Source: Undibacterium pigrum
GTDB taxonomy: Bacteria > Pseudomonadota > Gammaproteobacteria > Burkholderiales > Burkholderiaceae_D
Assembly: GCF_003201815.1 (NCBI RefSeq)
Contig: NZ_QJKB01000002.1
Span: forward strand, 528,941-592,940
Direction of reading: 5' to 3'
Length of the DNA: 64,000 bases
This document shows positions 47,977 through 56,510 of this stretch, piece after piece (position 1 is the stretch's first letter; each line of letters starts with the position of its first letter). Under the pieces are notes generated by a model that saw nothing but the letters and a program-made list of their open reading frames with translations, made no database searches and had not been told where the DNA came from. A program made the position numbers and the translations under genes.

Positions 47977-48870
47977 ATGATGAACCGCCTGCAAAGCTTT
48001 ACTGACCATAGACCCCGCCTGTTTGGCATTGCCTACCGCATGCTGGCGTCCCGGGCCGAGGCAGAAGACCTGGTGCAAAACACTTATCTGCGCTGGCATG
48101 CGCTCAGCGATGAAGAGTTATTGCAGATTCGCGAACCCCAGGCCTGGCTGGTGACTGTCATCAGTCGTCTTTGTGTCGACAGGTTGCGGGTACTCAAGCG
48201 CGAGCGCGAAAACTACACTGGCCCCTGGTTGCCAGAGCCCGTGATAGAAGTCGATGAGCAGACGCCAGAACTGATGGCAGAGTTCAGCAGTGATGTCTCG
48301 CTGGCCTTCCTGACCATGCTCGAACGATTATCGGCAGAAGAACGTGCAGCATTTCTTTTGCACCAGGTATTCGATGTCGATTACCCGGAAGTCGCAGGCA
48401 TGCTTAACAAGACGGCAGCCGCCTGCCGCCAATTGGTACACCGCGCAAAAGAAAGGGTGTTGCAAGAAAAACCGCGCTTCCAGGTCAGTCGCGATCACCA
48501 CAGACAATTGCTGCAGCGTTTTAGTCTGGCAGCACAAAGCGGTAATTTAAAAGAACTCAGTGCCTTGTTTGCCGACGATGCACAAATGGTAGGGGATGGC
48601 GGCGGTAAGGTCGCCTCTGTCAATCGCATCCTGCATGGCGCAGCCCGCATCGCACGCCTCTACCATGTCGTCGCCAGAACTTACCCGCAGCGTATGCAGT
48701 TTGTCGAAGTCAGTATCAATGGCGAGCCAGGTTTGCTGCGCTTTATCGATGGCAAACTCGATGCGACTATCTCCATCGTCAGCGATGGTGAAAAAATCCT
48801 GGATCTGTACACCATACGCAATCCGGATAAATTGCAGGCATATCAGGGGATGAGTATCGCGCTTTTGTAG
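47977..48870 (+). CDS. ECF41-type sigma factor with a C-terminal regulatory domain
   Basis: This is an extracytoplasmic-function sigma factor of 297 residues: sigma2 (about 5-75), sigma4 (about 100-165) and a SnoaL-like C-terminal domain. It contains the three motifs recognised in ECF41: WLPEP (84-88), DGGGK (207-211) and NPDKL (282-286). The ATG at 47977 is used because the promoter lies just upstream; starts at 47956 or 47980 are possible. Instead of an anti-sigma factor, ECF41 has a fused regulatory domain and a nearby CMD-type gene, which is present here at 49068. Confidence 0.92.
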   Translation: MMNRLQSFTDHRPRLFGIAYRMLASRAEAEDLVQNTYLRWHALSDEELLQIREPQAWLVTVISRLCVDRLRVLKRERENYTGPWLPEPVIEVDEQTPELMAEFSSDVSLAFLTMLERLSAEERAAFLLHQVFDVDYPEVAGMLNKTAAACRQLVHRAKERVLQEKPRFQVSRDHHRQLLQRFSLAAQSGNLKELSALFADDAQMVGDGGGKVASVNRILHGAARIARLYHVVARTYPQRMQFVEVSINGEPGLLRFIDGKLDATISIVSDGEKILDLYTIRNPDKLQAYQGMSIALL

Positions 48871-48950
48871 GAGCGGCTTCAGCCGCGAACAGCAGGCTGT
48901 GTCGCTTATCTTTCGTGTGCTGAGGGTTCGCGGCTAAAGCCGCTCCTACA
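48866..48950. repeat. REP-type palindrome after the sigma factor gene
   Basis: The arm tgtaggagcggcttcagccg (from 48866) and its near-complement ending cgctcctaca (48950) form a long hairpin. The sigma gene's TAG stop codon lies inside the left arm. This TAGGAGCGGCTTCAGCCGCGA type of repeat is known from many proteobacteria. It probably serves as a transcription end signal or mRNA-end structure. Confidence 0.75.
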
Positions 48951-48987
48951 GAATAGGCAAAGGGTAGCAGGATTTTTTTCAATCACC

Positions 48988-49014
48988 TGTCACAAACCAG
49001 TTTCCTCCAGCGTC
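48988..49014 (+). promoter_or_regulatory. ECF41-type promoter of the CMD gene
   Basis: TGTCACA (48988-48994), 16 bases, then CGTC (49011-49014) is an exact second copy of the sigma gene's promoter. It lies 53 bases upstream of the start codon. Confidence 0.82.
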
Positions 49015-49067
49015 TTATAGATGAAGAAAGCAATTTCGCTGACTCATTTTAAAACTGGAGAATTATC

Positions 49068-49511
49068 ATGACACTCAAACTCAATTTCCCTGGCCTGGCA
49101 CCTGCTGCTTATCAAGCCCTTGCGGGTGTCAACACGGTGCTGGATGCCAGCAGCCTAGGCAAATCCCTTATTGACCTGGTGTTCTTGCGGGTATCGCAAA
49201 TCAATGGCTGCGCCTTTTGCGTAGACAAGCATGCGCATGACTTGCTCGAACATGGCGACACTTTCCAGCGTCTCAACAGCCTCGTATGCTGGCGCGAAGC
49301 ACCTTGTTTCAGTGAGAAAGAAAGGGCTGCACTGGCCTGGAGTGAAGCCTTGACCAATATCGCAGGCAGGCATGTCGATGAAGCGCTGCAACAGGAATTG
49401 CCCAAACATTTCACAGAGAAAGAACTGGTAGACCTGGCATTTGTCATTGGTCTCATGAATGCCTGGAACAGGGTGGCGATAGCTTGTGGGAAAAGTTTCA
49501 GCGTGCGCTAA
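49068..49511 (+). CDS. Carboxymuconolactone decarboxylase-like (AhpD-type) protein
   Basis: The 147-residue product belongs to the CMD/AhpD family. The redox motif CAFCVDKH (Cys 48, Cys 51, His 55) is intact, which fits a thiol-based peroxidase or reductase role more than decarboxylation. A TGGAG ribosome site precedes the ATG. It is the expected COE-type partner gene of an ECF41 sigma factor and carries that sigma factor's promoter. Confidence 0.93.
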   Translation: MTLKLNFPGLAPAAYQALAGVNTVLDASSLGKSLIDLVFLRVSQINGCAFCVDKHAHDLLEHGDTFQRLNSLVCWREAPCFSEKERAALAWSEALTNIAGRHVDEALQQELPKHFTEKELVDLAFVIGLMNAWNRVAIACGKSFSVR

Positions 49512-49641
49512 TTCGTAGCAGTAGTCGTCAGTTAGGCTAGGACAAGTACAAGCCCAGGGATAAATATTGACATTTTTATAAAATTATTTATCCTTGGCGA
49601 TCTTGTATGACCTGAACAATCGCCTGACAGGATTATTTCCC

Positions 49642-50538
49642 ATGACTACAGTGCCTGAGTTGCCATTCCTCCAGATACTTCCCTATCTATTCTTGTATGC
49701 AGCTATCGCGGCAGCCTGGTTACCTGCAATAGTGTTGGCCGGGCCTGTCAAAAACCTGGTACCCGGTCACCTGCTTGCTGCACTGGCAGGAATACTGGCT
49801 TTGATCAGCGGTCTCATCTCACCCGTGGCAGCGCTGGTATTGCTGGTGTTGGCATTTTTGCTGTGGGCGAGCGTCAGGAATACTTTTCCGCTTGCCTTGC
49901 GCATAGTCGCTGGCGTGCTGGCACTACTGGTGGCGCTGCTACTGGCTATGCACAAAGTGCCCGGCTTTCACAATATCCTGCTGCTGGACAAAGTCAGGTT
50001 CAGCGATGATGCCATCCCTTTTACCCTGTATGCCAATTTTGATAAAGGCATGGCAGGCTATCTGTTGTTGAGTCTGTTTTGTTCGCATGCCGGTAGCTGG
50101 AAGCAATTCCTGGCAGATGGCAAGCGCATTGCCCTGCCAGCCTTGCTGACGATCGCCGTCCTCACAGGCCTGGGTCTGGCGACGCAATTTTTCCGCTTTC
50201 TTCCCAAGTTGCCAGAGGCGACTTTGCTCTTCTTTGCCGTGAACCTGGTGCTGACTTGTGTGGCAGAAGAGGCCTTTTTCCGTGGCCTGATCCAGGAATC
50301 CATCTACCGTCTGGGTAACAAGCCAGCCTATGGCTATCTGGCGATAGCCATGTCGGCAATCCTGTTTGGCCTGGCACATCTGGGCGGCGGTATGCAATAT
50401 GCTGCGCTGGCCACGGTTGCCGGACTTGCTTACGCCATCATCTATCACCGTACTCGCAGACTGGAGTGGGTGATACTCACGCATGCGGCTTTTAATCTGT
50501 ATCACTTCGTTTTATTCACCTATCCAAGGTTGGCCTGA
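49642..50538 (+). CDS. CPBP-family intramembrane metalloprotease-like protein
   Basis: The 298-residue product is polytopic with about eight helices. The CPBP motifs are EEAFFRG (EExxxR), FGLAH (FxxxH) and HAAFN (HxxxN) near residues 213, 248 and 284, so the active-site residues are present. Such proteins process membrane-anchored substrates or act in bacteriocin immunity. The ATG at 49642 with upstream AGGA is preferred over a TTG upstream. A 12-base hairpin (49554-49565 with 49586-49597) precedes it. Confidence 0.88.
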   Translation: MTTVPELPFLQILPYLFLYAAIAAAWLPAIVLAGPVKNLVPGHLLAALAGILALISGLISPVAALVLLVLAFLLWASVRNTFPLALRIVAGVLALLVALLLAMHKVPGFHNILLLDKVRFSDDAIPFTLYANFDKGMAGYLLLSLFCSHAGSWKQFLADGKRIALPALLTIAVLTGLGLATQFFRFLPKLPEATLLFFAVNLVLTCVAEEAFFRGLIQESIYRLGNKPAYGYLAIAMSAILFGLAHLGGGMQYAALATVAGLAYAIIYHRTRRLEWVILTHAAFNLYHFVLFTYPRLA

Positions 50539-50656
50539 TGGTGGCCTGATATTTTTTTGCCAGCATGACGTGTCGGTACAAATTCGTCGTACTGGTACAA
50601 GTATGGATTAATTGTCATGACTAGACTGCTCCCTGTCATTAATGAAGGGAGTCATG

Positions 50657-51136
50657 ATGGAAGAGCTGGAAGTCATTAGAGAAGACAATGTTTTGCTGAC
50701 GCGTCTCGACGACGTCAGTAAACTGATACAAACCAATAGCCTCTGGTATCTGACCTTTGGCCTGGCCTGCTGTGCCGTGGAAATGATACAGGCAGCCGCC
50801 TCACGCTATGACATGGAGCGATTTGGCATGATACCGCGCGCCAGCCCCAGGCAGGCAGACCTGATGATTGTTGCCGGTACGCTGACCAATAAAATGGCAC
50901 CCGCCCTGCGCCGCATCTATGACCAGATGGCAGAGCCGCGCTATGTCATTTCCATGGGTTCATGTGCAAATGGCGGTGGTTATTATCATTACTCATATTC
51001 GGTGGTGCGTGGTTGCGACCGTATCGTGCCGGTGGATGTGTATATCCCCGGTTGCCCACCAACCGCCGAAGCACTGATTTACGGGATCATACAATTACAG
51101 CGCAAGATACGTAGCAAGACCATGATAGAGCGCTAG
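50657..51136 (+). CDS. NuoB-like complex I subunit paralogue, orphan
   Basis: The 159-residue product matches the NuoB subunit of NADH:quinone oxidoreductase and keeps the four iron-sulfur cluster (N2) ligands: Cys 38, Cys 39, Cys 103 and Cys 133. It has the [24 protein letters not shown] and PGCPPTAEA segments. The N-terminus ([22 protein letters not shown]) differs from standard NuoB. No other nuo gene is nearby. The ATG at 50657 follows GGGAG by five bases. Direct repeats GGTACAA at 50575 and 50594 lie upstream. Confidence 0.9.
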   Translation: MEELEVIREDNVLLTRLDDVSKLIQTNSLWYLTFGLACCAVEMIQAAASRYDMERFGMIPRASPRQADLMIVAGTLTNKMAPALRRIYDQMAEPRYVISMGSCANGGGYYHYSYSVVRGCDRIVPVDVYIPGCPPTAEALIYGIIQLQRKIRSKTMIER

Positions 51137-51596
51137 CTGCTCGCCATTTCCTGCCTGAGCAAATACGGGGCATACGTCGCTTGCCCCTAATGTTCCTTAT
51201 GTTCGTTATAGCGCATCAAAATGCACTTTCCTGCAGTTCCCCCACACAAATCCCCGCATCTATATTCCAGGCAAGCTGCATGGCGCGGTATGCGCTATGC
51301 GAGCTATCGCACATAAGATCCTGCATGGATTTACTACAATCTGTAATTTCTCATTGATTTCTGCTGAATGGGATTCTGATTGTAAAAACTATATAATCAA
51401 AAATTTAAGAATTTTGACATTCCCCCTGCTGTGCAAGAGTAGCCCGGCAGGGATACGGTGCTTGTTTGGTTACCGTAGCCAGGTATGCTGAATCAACACT
51501 GCGATCAGAACGAACCGGAAAACGTATGAGTATCCAAAGACCCCGTACTACGCCATATTCAGTCAACTTCTTCCCTATGCAAAGGCAGGAAAAAGC
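51137..51596. other. Upstream region of the sensor-kinase operon
   Basis: No gene is seen in these 460 bases. A TATAAT at 51392-51397 could be a -10 element but has no good -35 at normal distance. A TTGACA at 51415-51420 has no -10 partner. The region is AT-rich from 51340 to 51420. Confidence 0.4.
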
Positions 51597-54500
51597 ATGA
51601 TGACGCCAGTCTCTCACACTGACCAGGACGATTTCAAGCGCATCCTTTTTCGCAATATTTCACTCCCGCTGGTGGTTGGTGTCATCAGTGCCGCCATCTT
51701 TGTCGGTATGATTTTCTATTTACTGTCTACGATGAAATGGGTGGAACATACTGTACAGGTGATCGCCAATATCAATGAAGCATCGCAATACTCGGTCAAT
51801 TTACAAAGTGGCATGCGGGGTTATCTGGTGACTGGCGAAGAAAGTGTCCTGGCTACCTATGATGTCGACAAATCGCAAATGGCCAATCGCCTGCGCGGCC
51901 TGGCAGAGATGGTTAGTGATAATCCCGTGCAGGCTGAACGTTTCAAGCGCATACAAAGCCTGCAAACCGAGTGGGAAAAATACTCGCTGGGCATCATAGA
52001 CATGAAGCGCAACAAGCAAGACTATCTGGCCGCCATTGGTGGTGGGCGTGGCCGGGCCTTGTTTACCATGATACGCAATGAGTTTGATGATGCCATTGCA
52101 ATGGAGAGAAACCTGTTATTGGAGCGCAATAACGCATCCAAACAGACCGTAACGATGATTATTGGTATCTATCTGACGATTTCACTGATACTCGCAGGTT
52201 TGCTGGCCATGCTGGGCAGGCGTGATTTGCTGGGGCTGTCGACATCTTATGGCAATGCCCTCAAAAAACATGCAGATCATGCACTGGTATTGCAGCAACA
52301 GGCATGGCTGAGGTCTGGCCAGACTGAACTGACCGAGCAAGTCATAGGTCAACTGGCGACATCTGCTGTGGGGGACAGGGTACTTGAATTTCTGGCGAAA
52401 TATTTGAATGTCAGTGTTGCTGCTTTTTATGTGCGTGAAGGTAGTAATGTATTGCAAAGAGTTGCGTCCTATGGCTTTGCCAATGACGAGAGTCTGGGGC
52501 GTTCATTTGTCGTCGGCGAAGGTCTGGTCGGGCAGGCTGCAAGGGAAAACAGATTGTTGAGCTTGCATGATGTTCCGGATAATTACCTGAAAGTAGCCTC
52601 CGGCCTGGGTAATAGCAAACCAAAAATGCTCGTGTTATTACCTTTCTCCAATGAAGGCAAAGTGAATGGTGTCGTGGAACTGGGTTTCATGGATGCAGTG
52701 CAGGAGCGTGATCTTGACTTGCTCAAGCTGCTTGCAGACAATATCGGCACCTCCATAGGTGCGGCACTGTACCGCCAGCAATTGCAGGACGTGCTGGCAG
52801 AAACCCAGCAATTGAACGAAGAGCTGCAGGTGCAGCAAGAAGAACTGCGTACTGCCAATGAAGAGCTGGAAGAACAGTCGCGCGTGCTGGAAGAGTCACA
52901 AGCGAATCTGGAAAATCAAAAAGCTGAGCTTGAGCAAATCAATGATCAGTTGACAGAACAGACGAGTGCACTTGACCGTAAAAATGCAGCCCTGAATACG
53001 GCGCAAGTCGAACTGGAAAAAAATGCCCAGGATTTGCAAAGAGCGAGCAAGTACAAATCAGAATTCCTGGCGAATATGTCGCATGAATTGCGCACCCCCC
53101 TGAATAGCTCACTGATACTGGCCAAGCTGCTGTCGGATAATAAAAAGGGTAATCTGGATGAAGAGCAAATCAAGTTTGCCCAGACCATTTATTCTGCTGG
53201 CAATGACTTGCTCAACCTGATCAATGACATTCTTGATATTTCCAAGGTAGAAGCTGGCAAGCTGGAACTGAGTCCGCAGCAGCTACTCTTGCGCAGAATG
53301 GCAGAAGAATTAAGCAGGACTTTCCAGCCTTTGGCCAACCAGAAAAAACTGGCTTTCACCGTTGAAATCGAACCTACAGCGCCAGAGCTGATCGTTTCTG
53401 ACCCTGCACGGGTAGACCAGATATTAAAGAACCTGTTGTCAAATGCCATCAAGTTCACTGAAGCCGGGACCGTGACTTTGCGCATTGCTGCTGATCAGAA
53501 TCACATGATCAGTTTTGCTGTTTCTGATTCTGGCATAGGCATAGCAGCAGAGCAGCATGAAACGATATTTGAGGCATTCCAGCAGGCTGACGGTACAATT
53601 AACCGCCGCTATGGCGGCACTGGCCTGGGCCTGTCGATTTCACGTGACCTCAGCAAATTGCTGGGTGGCAGTATCCGGGTTTGCAGTACCATAGGCAAGG
53701 GCAGTACATTTACATTGACACTGCCAGAGCAATGGCAGCCTCCCGTAGTGACAGACAATCCAACTGTGCAGCAGTCTGCTTCTGCTCCAATTTCTGCTCC
53801 ATTACCGCTTGTCGCCACCCAGCCCTCGTCTTCAACGACAAGTGCATCTGAGCCTGCAACGGTCACTGTAGTTACGACTGTAGAATTCCCGGACGACAGG
53901 GCTAATCTGTCCACCCGCAACCGCACCATACTCGTCATCGAAGATGAACTGACATTTGCAGGCATCCTGTATGAGCTGGCGCATGAAATGCAGTTTAATT
54001 GCATGGTAGCGCAAAGTGCGCAGGAAGGCCTGGAACTGACGCGTCAGTTCTTGCCGGATGCTATCTTGCTGGATATCCGTCTGCCAGACCGCTCAGGCCT
54101 GACTGTTTTGCAGCAATTGAAAGAAGATTCGCTGACACGTCATATCCCTATCCATATGGTATCCGGTATGGAGCGTAGTGATGCTGCCATGCATCTGGGG
54201 GCCATAGGTTATGCCAACAAACCCGTGACACGCGAGCAGTTAAAAAATGTCTTCCAAAAACTGGAAGAGAAATTTACCCAGGAAATCAAGCGCATCCTGG
54301 TGGTCGAAGATGATGCGCGTCAAAGAGACAGCGTCATCCAGTTACTGGGTGACCTGAATGTGGAAATCACGGCAGTAGAACTGGGTGAGCAGGCTTTGCA
54401 GTTATTGCGCACCACAGTATTCGATTGCATGATTATCGATCTCAAATTGCCTGACATCCAGGGGCATGAATTATTACAGCGCATGACGCTGGAAAATATT

Positions 54501-55109
54501 CCATCCTTCCCGCCCGTGATTGTCTACACAGGCAGGAATCTGACGCAGGCAGAAGAAGCTGATCTGATGAAGTATTCACGCTCCATCATCCTGAAAGGCG
54601 CGCGCTCACCAGGACGCCTGCTCGACGAAGTGACGCTGTTCCTGCACAAGGTGGAGTCGCAATTGCCATCGCAGGCACAGACTATGTTGAAAGAGGTGCG
54701 CAGCCGTGACCGTATCTTTGAAGGCCGCAAGATTTTGCTGGTCGATGATGATGTCCGCAATATTTTCGCCCTGACCAGCGCACTGGAGCAAAAAGGCGTG
54801 AATGTGCAGATAGGCCGCAACGGTTTTGAAGCCATCTCCAAACTCGATGAAGTGCCGGATATTGACCTGGTCCTGATGGATGTGATGATGCCGGGCATGG
54901 ATGGGTTGGAAGCAACCCGCCGCATACGGCAGGATGCGCGCTTCCAGAAACTACCTATCATCGCGGTGACAGCGAAAGCCATGAAAGACGATCAGGAACA
55001 ATGCATGCAGGCTGGTGCGACTGACTACCTGGCCAAACCTATCGACCTTGACCGTCTGTATGCCTTGCTACGCATATGGATGCCACATCTGGAGCGCCAT
55101 GCAGATTAG
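51597..55109 (+). CDS. Hybrid histidine kinase with CHASE3, GAF and three receiver domains
   Basis: This sensor kinase of 1170 residues is built as follows. TM1 is at about 20-42, a CHASE3-type periplasmic domain at about 45-180 (QSGMRGYLVTGEES) and TM2 at about 180-205. A GAF domain spans about 235-400 and a long coiled coil about 400-480. HisKA has SHELRTPL with His 496, and HATPase follows (GTGLGLSI). Three receivers carry Asp 826, Asp 948 and Asp 1095. It overlaps cheR by 11 bases and is the first gene of the operon. The signal is unknown. Confidence 0.94.
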   Translation: MMTPVSHTDQDDFKRILFRNISLPLVVGVISAAIFVGMIFYLLSTMKWVEHTVQVIANINEASQYSVNLQSGMRGYLVTGEESVLATYDVDKSQMANRLRGLAEMVSDNPVQAERFKRIQSLQTEWEKYSLGIIDMKRNKQDYLAAIGGGRGRALFTMIRNEFDDAIAMERNLLLERNNASKQTVTMIIGIYLTISLILAGLLAMLGRRDLLGLSTSYGNALKKHADHALVLQQQAWLRSGQTELTEQVIGQLATSAVGDRVLEFLAKYLNVSVAAFYVREGSNVLQRVASYGFANDESLGRSFVVGEGLVGQAARENRLLSLHDVPDNYLKVASGLGNSKPKMLVLLPFSNEGKVNGVVELGFMDAVQERDLDLLKLLADNIGTSIGAALYRQQLQDVLAETQQLNEELQVQQEELRTANEELEEQSRVLEESQANLENQKAELEQINDQLTEQTSALDRKNAALNTAQVELEKNAQDLQRASKYKSEFLANMSHELRTPLNSSLILAKLLSDNKKGNLDEEQIKFAQTIYSAGNDLLNLINDILDISKVEAGKLELSPQQLLLRRMAEELSRTFQPLANQKKLAFTVEIEPTAPELIVSDPARVDQILKNLLSNAIKFTEAGTVTLRIAADQNHMISFAVSDSGIGIAAEQHETIFEAFQQADGTINRRYGGTGLGLSISRDLSKLLGGSIRVCSTIGKGSTFTLTLPEQWQPPVVTDNPTVQQSASAPISAPLPLVATQPSSSTTSASEPATVTVVTTVEFPDDRANLSTRNRTILVIEDELTFAGILYELAHEMQFNCMVAQSAQEGLELTRQFLPDAILLDIRLPDRSGLTVLQQLKEDSLTRHIPIHMVSGMERSDAAMHLGAIGYANKPVTREQLKNVFQKLEEKFTQEIKRILVVEDDARQRDSVIQLLGDLNVEITAVELGEQALQLLRTTVFDCMIIDLKLPDIQGHELLQRMTLENIPSFPPVIVYTGRNLTQAEEADLMKYSRSIILKGARSPGRLLDEVTLFLHKVESQLPSQAQTMLKEVRSRDRIFEGRKILLVDDDVRNIFALTSALEQKGVNVQIGRNGFEAISKLDEVPDIDLVLMDVMMPGMDGLEATRRIRQDARFQKLPIIAVTAKAMKDDQEQCMQAGATDYLAKPIDLDRLYALLRIWMPHLERHAD

Positions 55110-55917
55110 TATTAATGACATAGAGCTGCGCTTGCTGATGGAAGCTATCTATCTCAAGTACAGCTATGATTTTCGTGATTACGCTGGTTCTTCACAAAGG
55201 CGCAGGGTGTCGCACGCCATCCATCAACTGGGATGCGCGACCATTTCTGCATTGCAGGAAAAGGTCTTGCATGATCCCAAAGTGTTTTCGCAATTATTGC
55301 AATACCTGACGATACCGGTTTCATCCATGTTCCGCGATCCCACATATTTCTATGGGGTGCGTGAACAGATTTTCCCTTTCTTGAAAACCTATCCTTCTCT
55401 CAAAATCTGGATTGCCGGATGCAGCACAGGTGAAGAAGTGTATTCCATGGCCATCATGCTGCGTGAAGAAGGCTTGCTGGAACGCAGCTTGATTTATGCG
55501 ACAGATATTAATCCGCAGTCACTGGAAACAGCCAAGAAGGGTATTTATCCGCTGGAAAAAATCGAGGCTTATGCCAGCAATTATATAAAATCTGGTGGCA
55601 AGCATAATCTGTCTGATTACTACACAGCCGCTTATGACACAGCCCTGTTTGACCGTAGCCTGACAGAGAATATTACTTTTGCCGATCATAGCCTGGCAAC
55701 CGACAGTGTGTTTTCAGAAACGCATCTGGTGTGCTGCCGTAATGTCCTCATCTATTTTAATAAGGGCTTGCAAAACCGGGCGCTGGGTTTGTTTCATGAA
55801 TCGCTTTGCCATAAAGGTTTCCTGACACTGGGTAGCAAAGAAAGCCTGGATTTTTCTGCCTATGCAGACAAGTTCACGGCATTGTCTAAGCAAGACCGCT
55901 TGTTTCGCAAGCTTTGA
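55099..55917 (+). CDS. CheR-type protein methyltransferase
   Basis: This is an SAM-dependent glutamate methyltransferase of 272 residues. An N-terminal helical domain (about 1-75) is followed by the methyltransferase with the SAM motif WIAGCSTGEEVYSMA (about 110-125). The late segments are HLVCCRNVLIYFNKGLQ and LTLGSKESL. The ATG at 55099 overlaps the upstream stop by 11 bases. There is no chemoreceptor or CheA gene in this operon, so its substrate is likely not a classical receptor array. Confidence 0.93.
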   Translation: MQISINDIELRLLMEAIYLKYSYDFRDYAGSSQRRRVSHAIHQLGCATISALQEKVLHDPKVFSQLLQYLTIPVSSMFRDPTYFYGVREQIFPFLKTYPSLKIWIAGCSTGEEVYSMAIMLREEGLLERSLIYATDINPQSLETAKKGIYPLEKIEAYASNYIKSGGKHNLSDYYTAAYDTALFDRSLTENITFADHSLATDSVFSETHLVCCRNVLIYFNKGLQNRALGLFHESLCHKGFLTLGSKESLDFSAYADKFTALSKQDRLFRKL

Positions 55918-55928
55918 ATCCGGCGACC

Positions 55929-56510
55929 ATGGCCAGCACAGACAGAATAAAAGCCATCGTGATTGGTGCCTCGGCTGGGGGTATCAGTGCATTACAGGAT
56001 ATATTGACTGGCTTGCCTGCGGATTTTGGTTTACCGATCATTGTTTTGCTGCATTTGCCGGAAAACCGCGAAAGCAAGCTGGTTGAGCTGTTTGCGCATT
56101 TCATCAGGATGCCAGTCAGAGAAGCGCGGGATAAAGACCAGATAGTTGCCGGTACTTTGTATTTTGCTGGTTCCGGGTATCACTTGTCTGTCGAAGTGGA
56201 TTATAGTTTTTCCCTTAGTTGTGAGGCGCCGGTATTTTTTTCGCGCCCATCGATTGATGTGTTGATGGAGTCTGCTGCCCATGTTTACGGTAAGGGCCTG
56301 CTGGGCATTTTGTTGACCGGTGCCAACCAGGATGGAGCAAATGGTTTAACGTGTATTGCAAATCATGGGGGATTAACGGTAGTCCAGGATCCTGGCGAGG
56401 CGCAGGTCGCCACCATGCCGAATGCCGCCATAGCGCAAATGCAGCCTGACTTGATACTGCCCTTGCATGAAATTCATCAGTTGTTATTAAGATTGAAAAC
56501 CACAGTATGA
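55929..56510 (+). CDS. CheB-type methylesterase without receiver domain
   Basis: This is the catalytic domain of CheB alone, 193 residues. The triad is present: Ser 15 in GASAGG, His 42 in LLHLPE, and an Asp in TGANQDGANGL. True CheB has an N-terminal receiver domain that controls activity; it is missing here, so regulation must come from a separate receiver, perhaps the one in the next gene. The ATG at 55929 is used in place of a TTG at 55914 that overlaps cheR. It overlaps the next gene by 4 bases. Confidence 0.92.
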   Translation: MASTDRIKAIVIGASAGGISALQDILTGLPADFGLPIIVLLHLPENRESKLVELFAHFIRMPVREARDKDQIVAGTLYFAGSGYHLSVEVDYSFSLSCEAPVFFSRPSIDVLMESAAHVYGKGLLGILLTGANQDGANGLTCIANHGGLTVVQDPGEAQVATMPNAAIAQMQPDLILPLHEIHQLLLRLKTTV

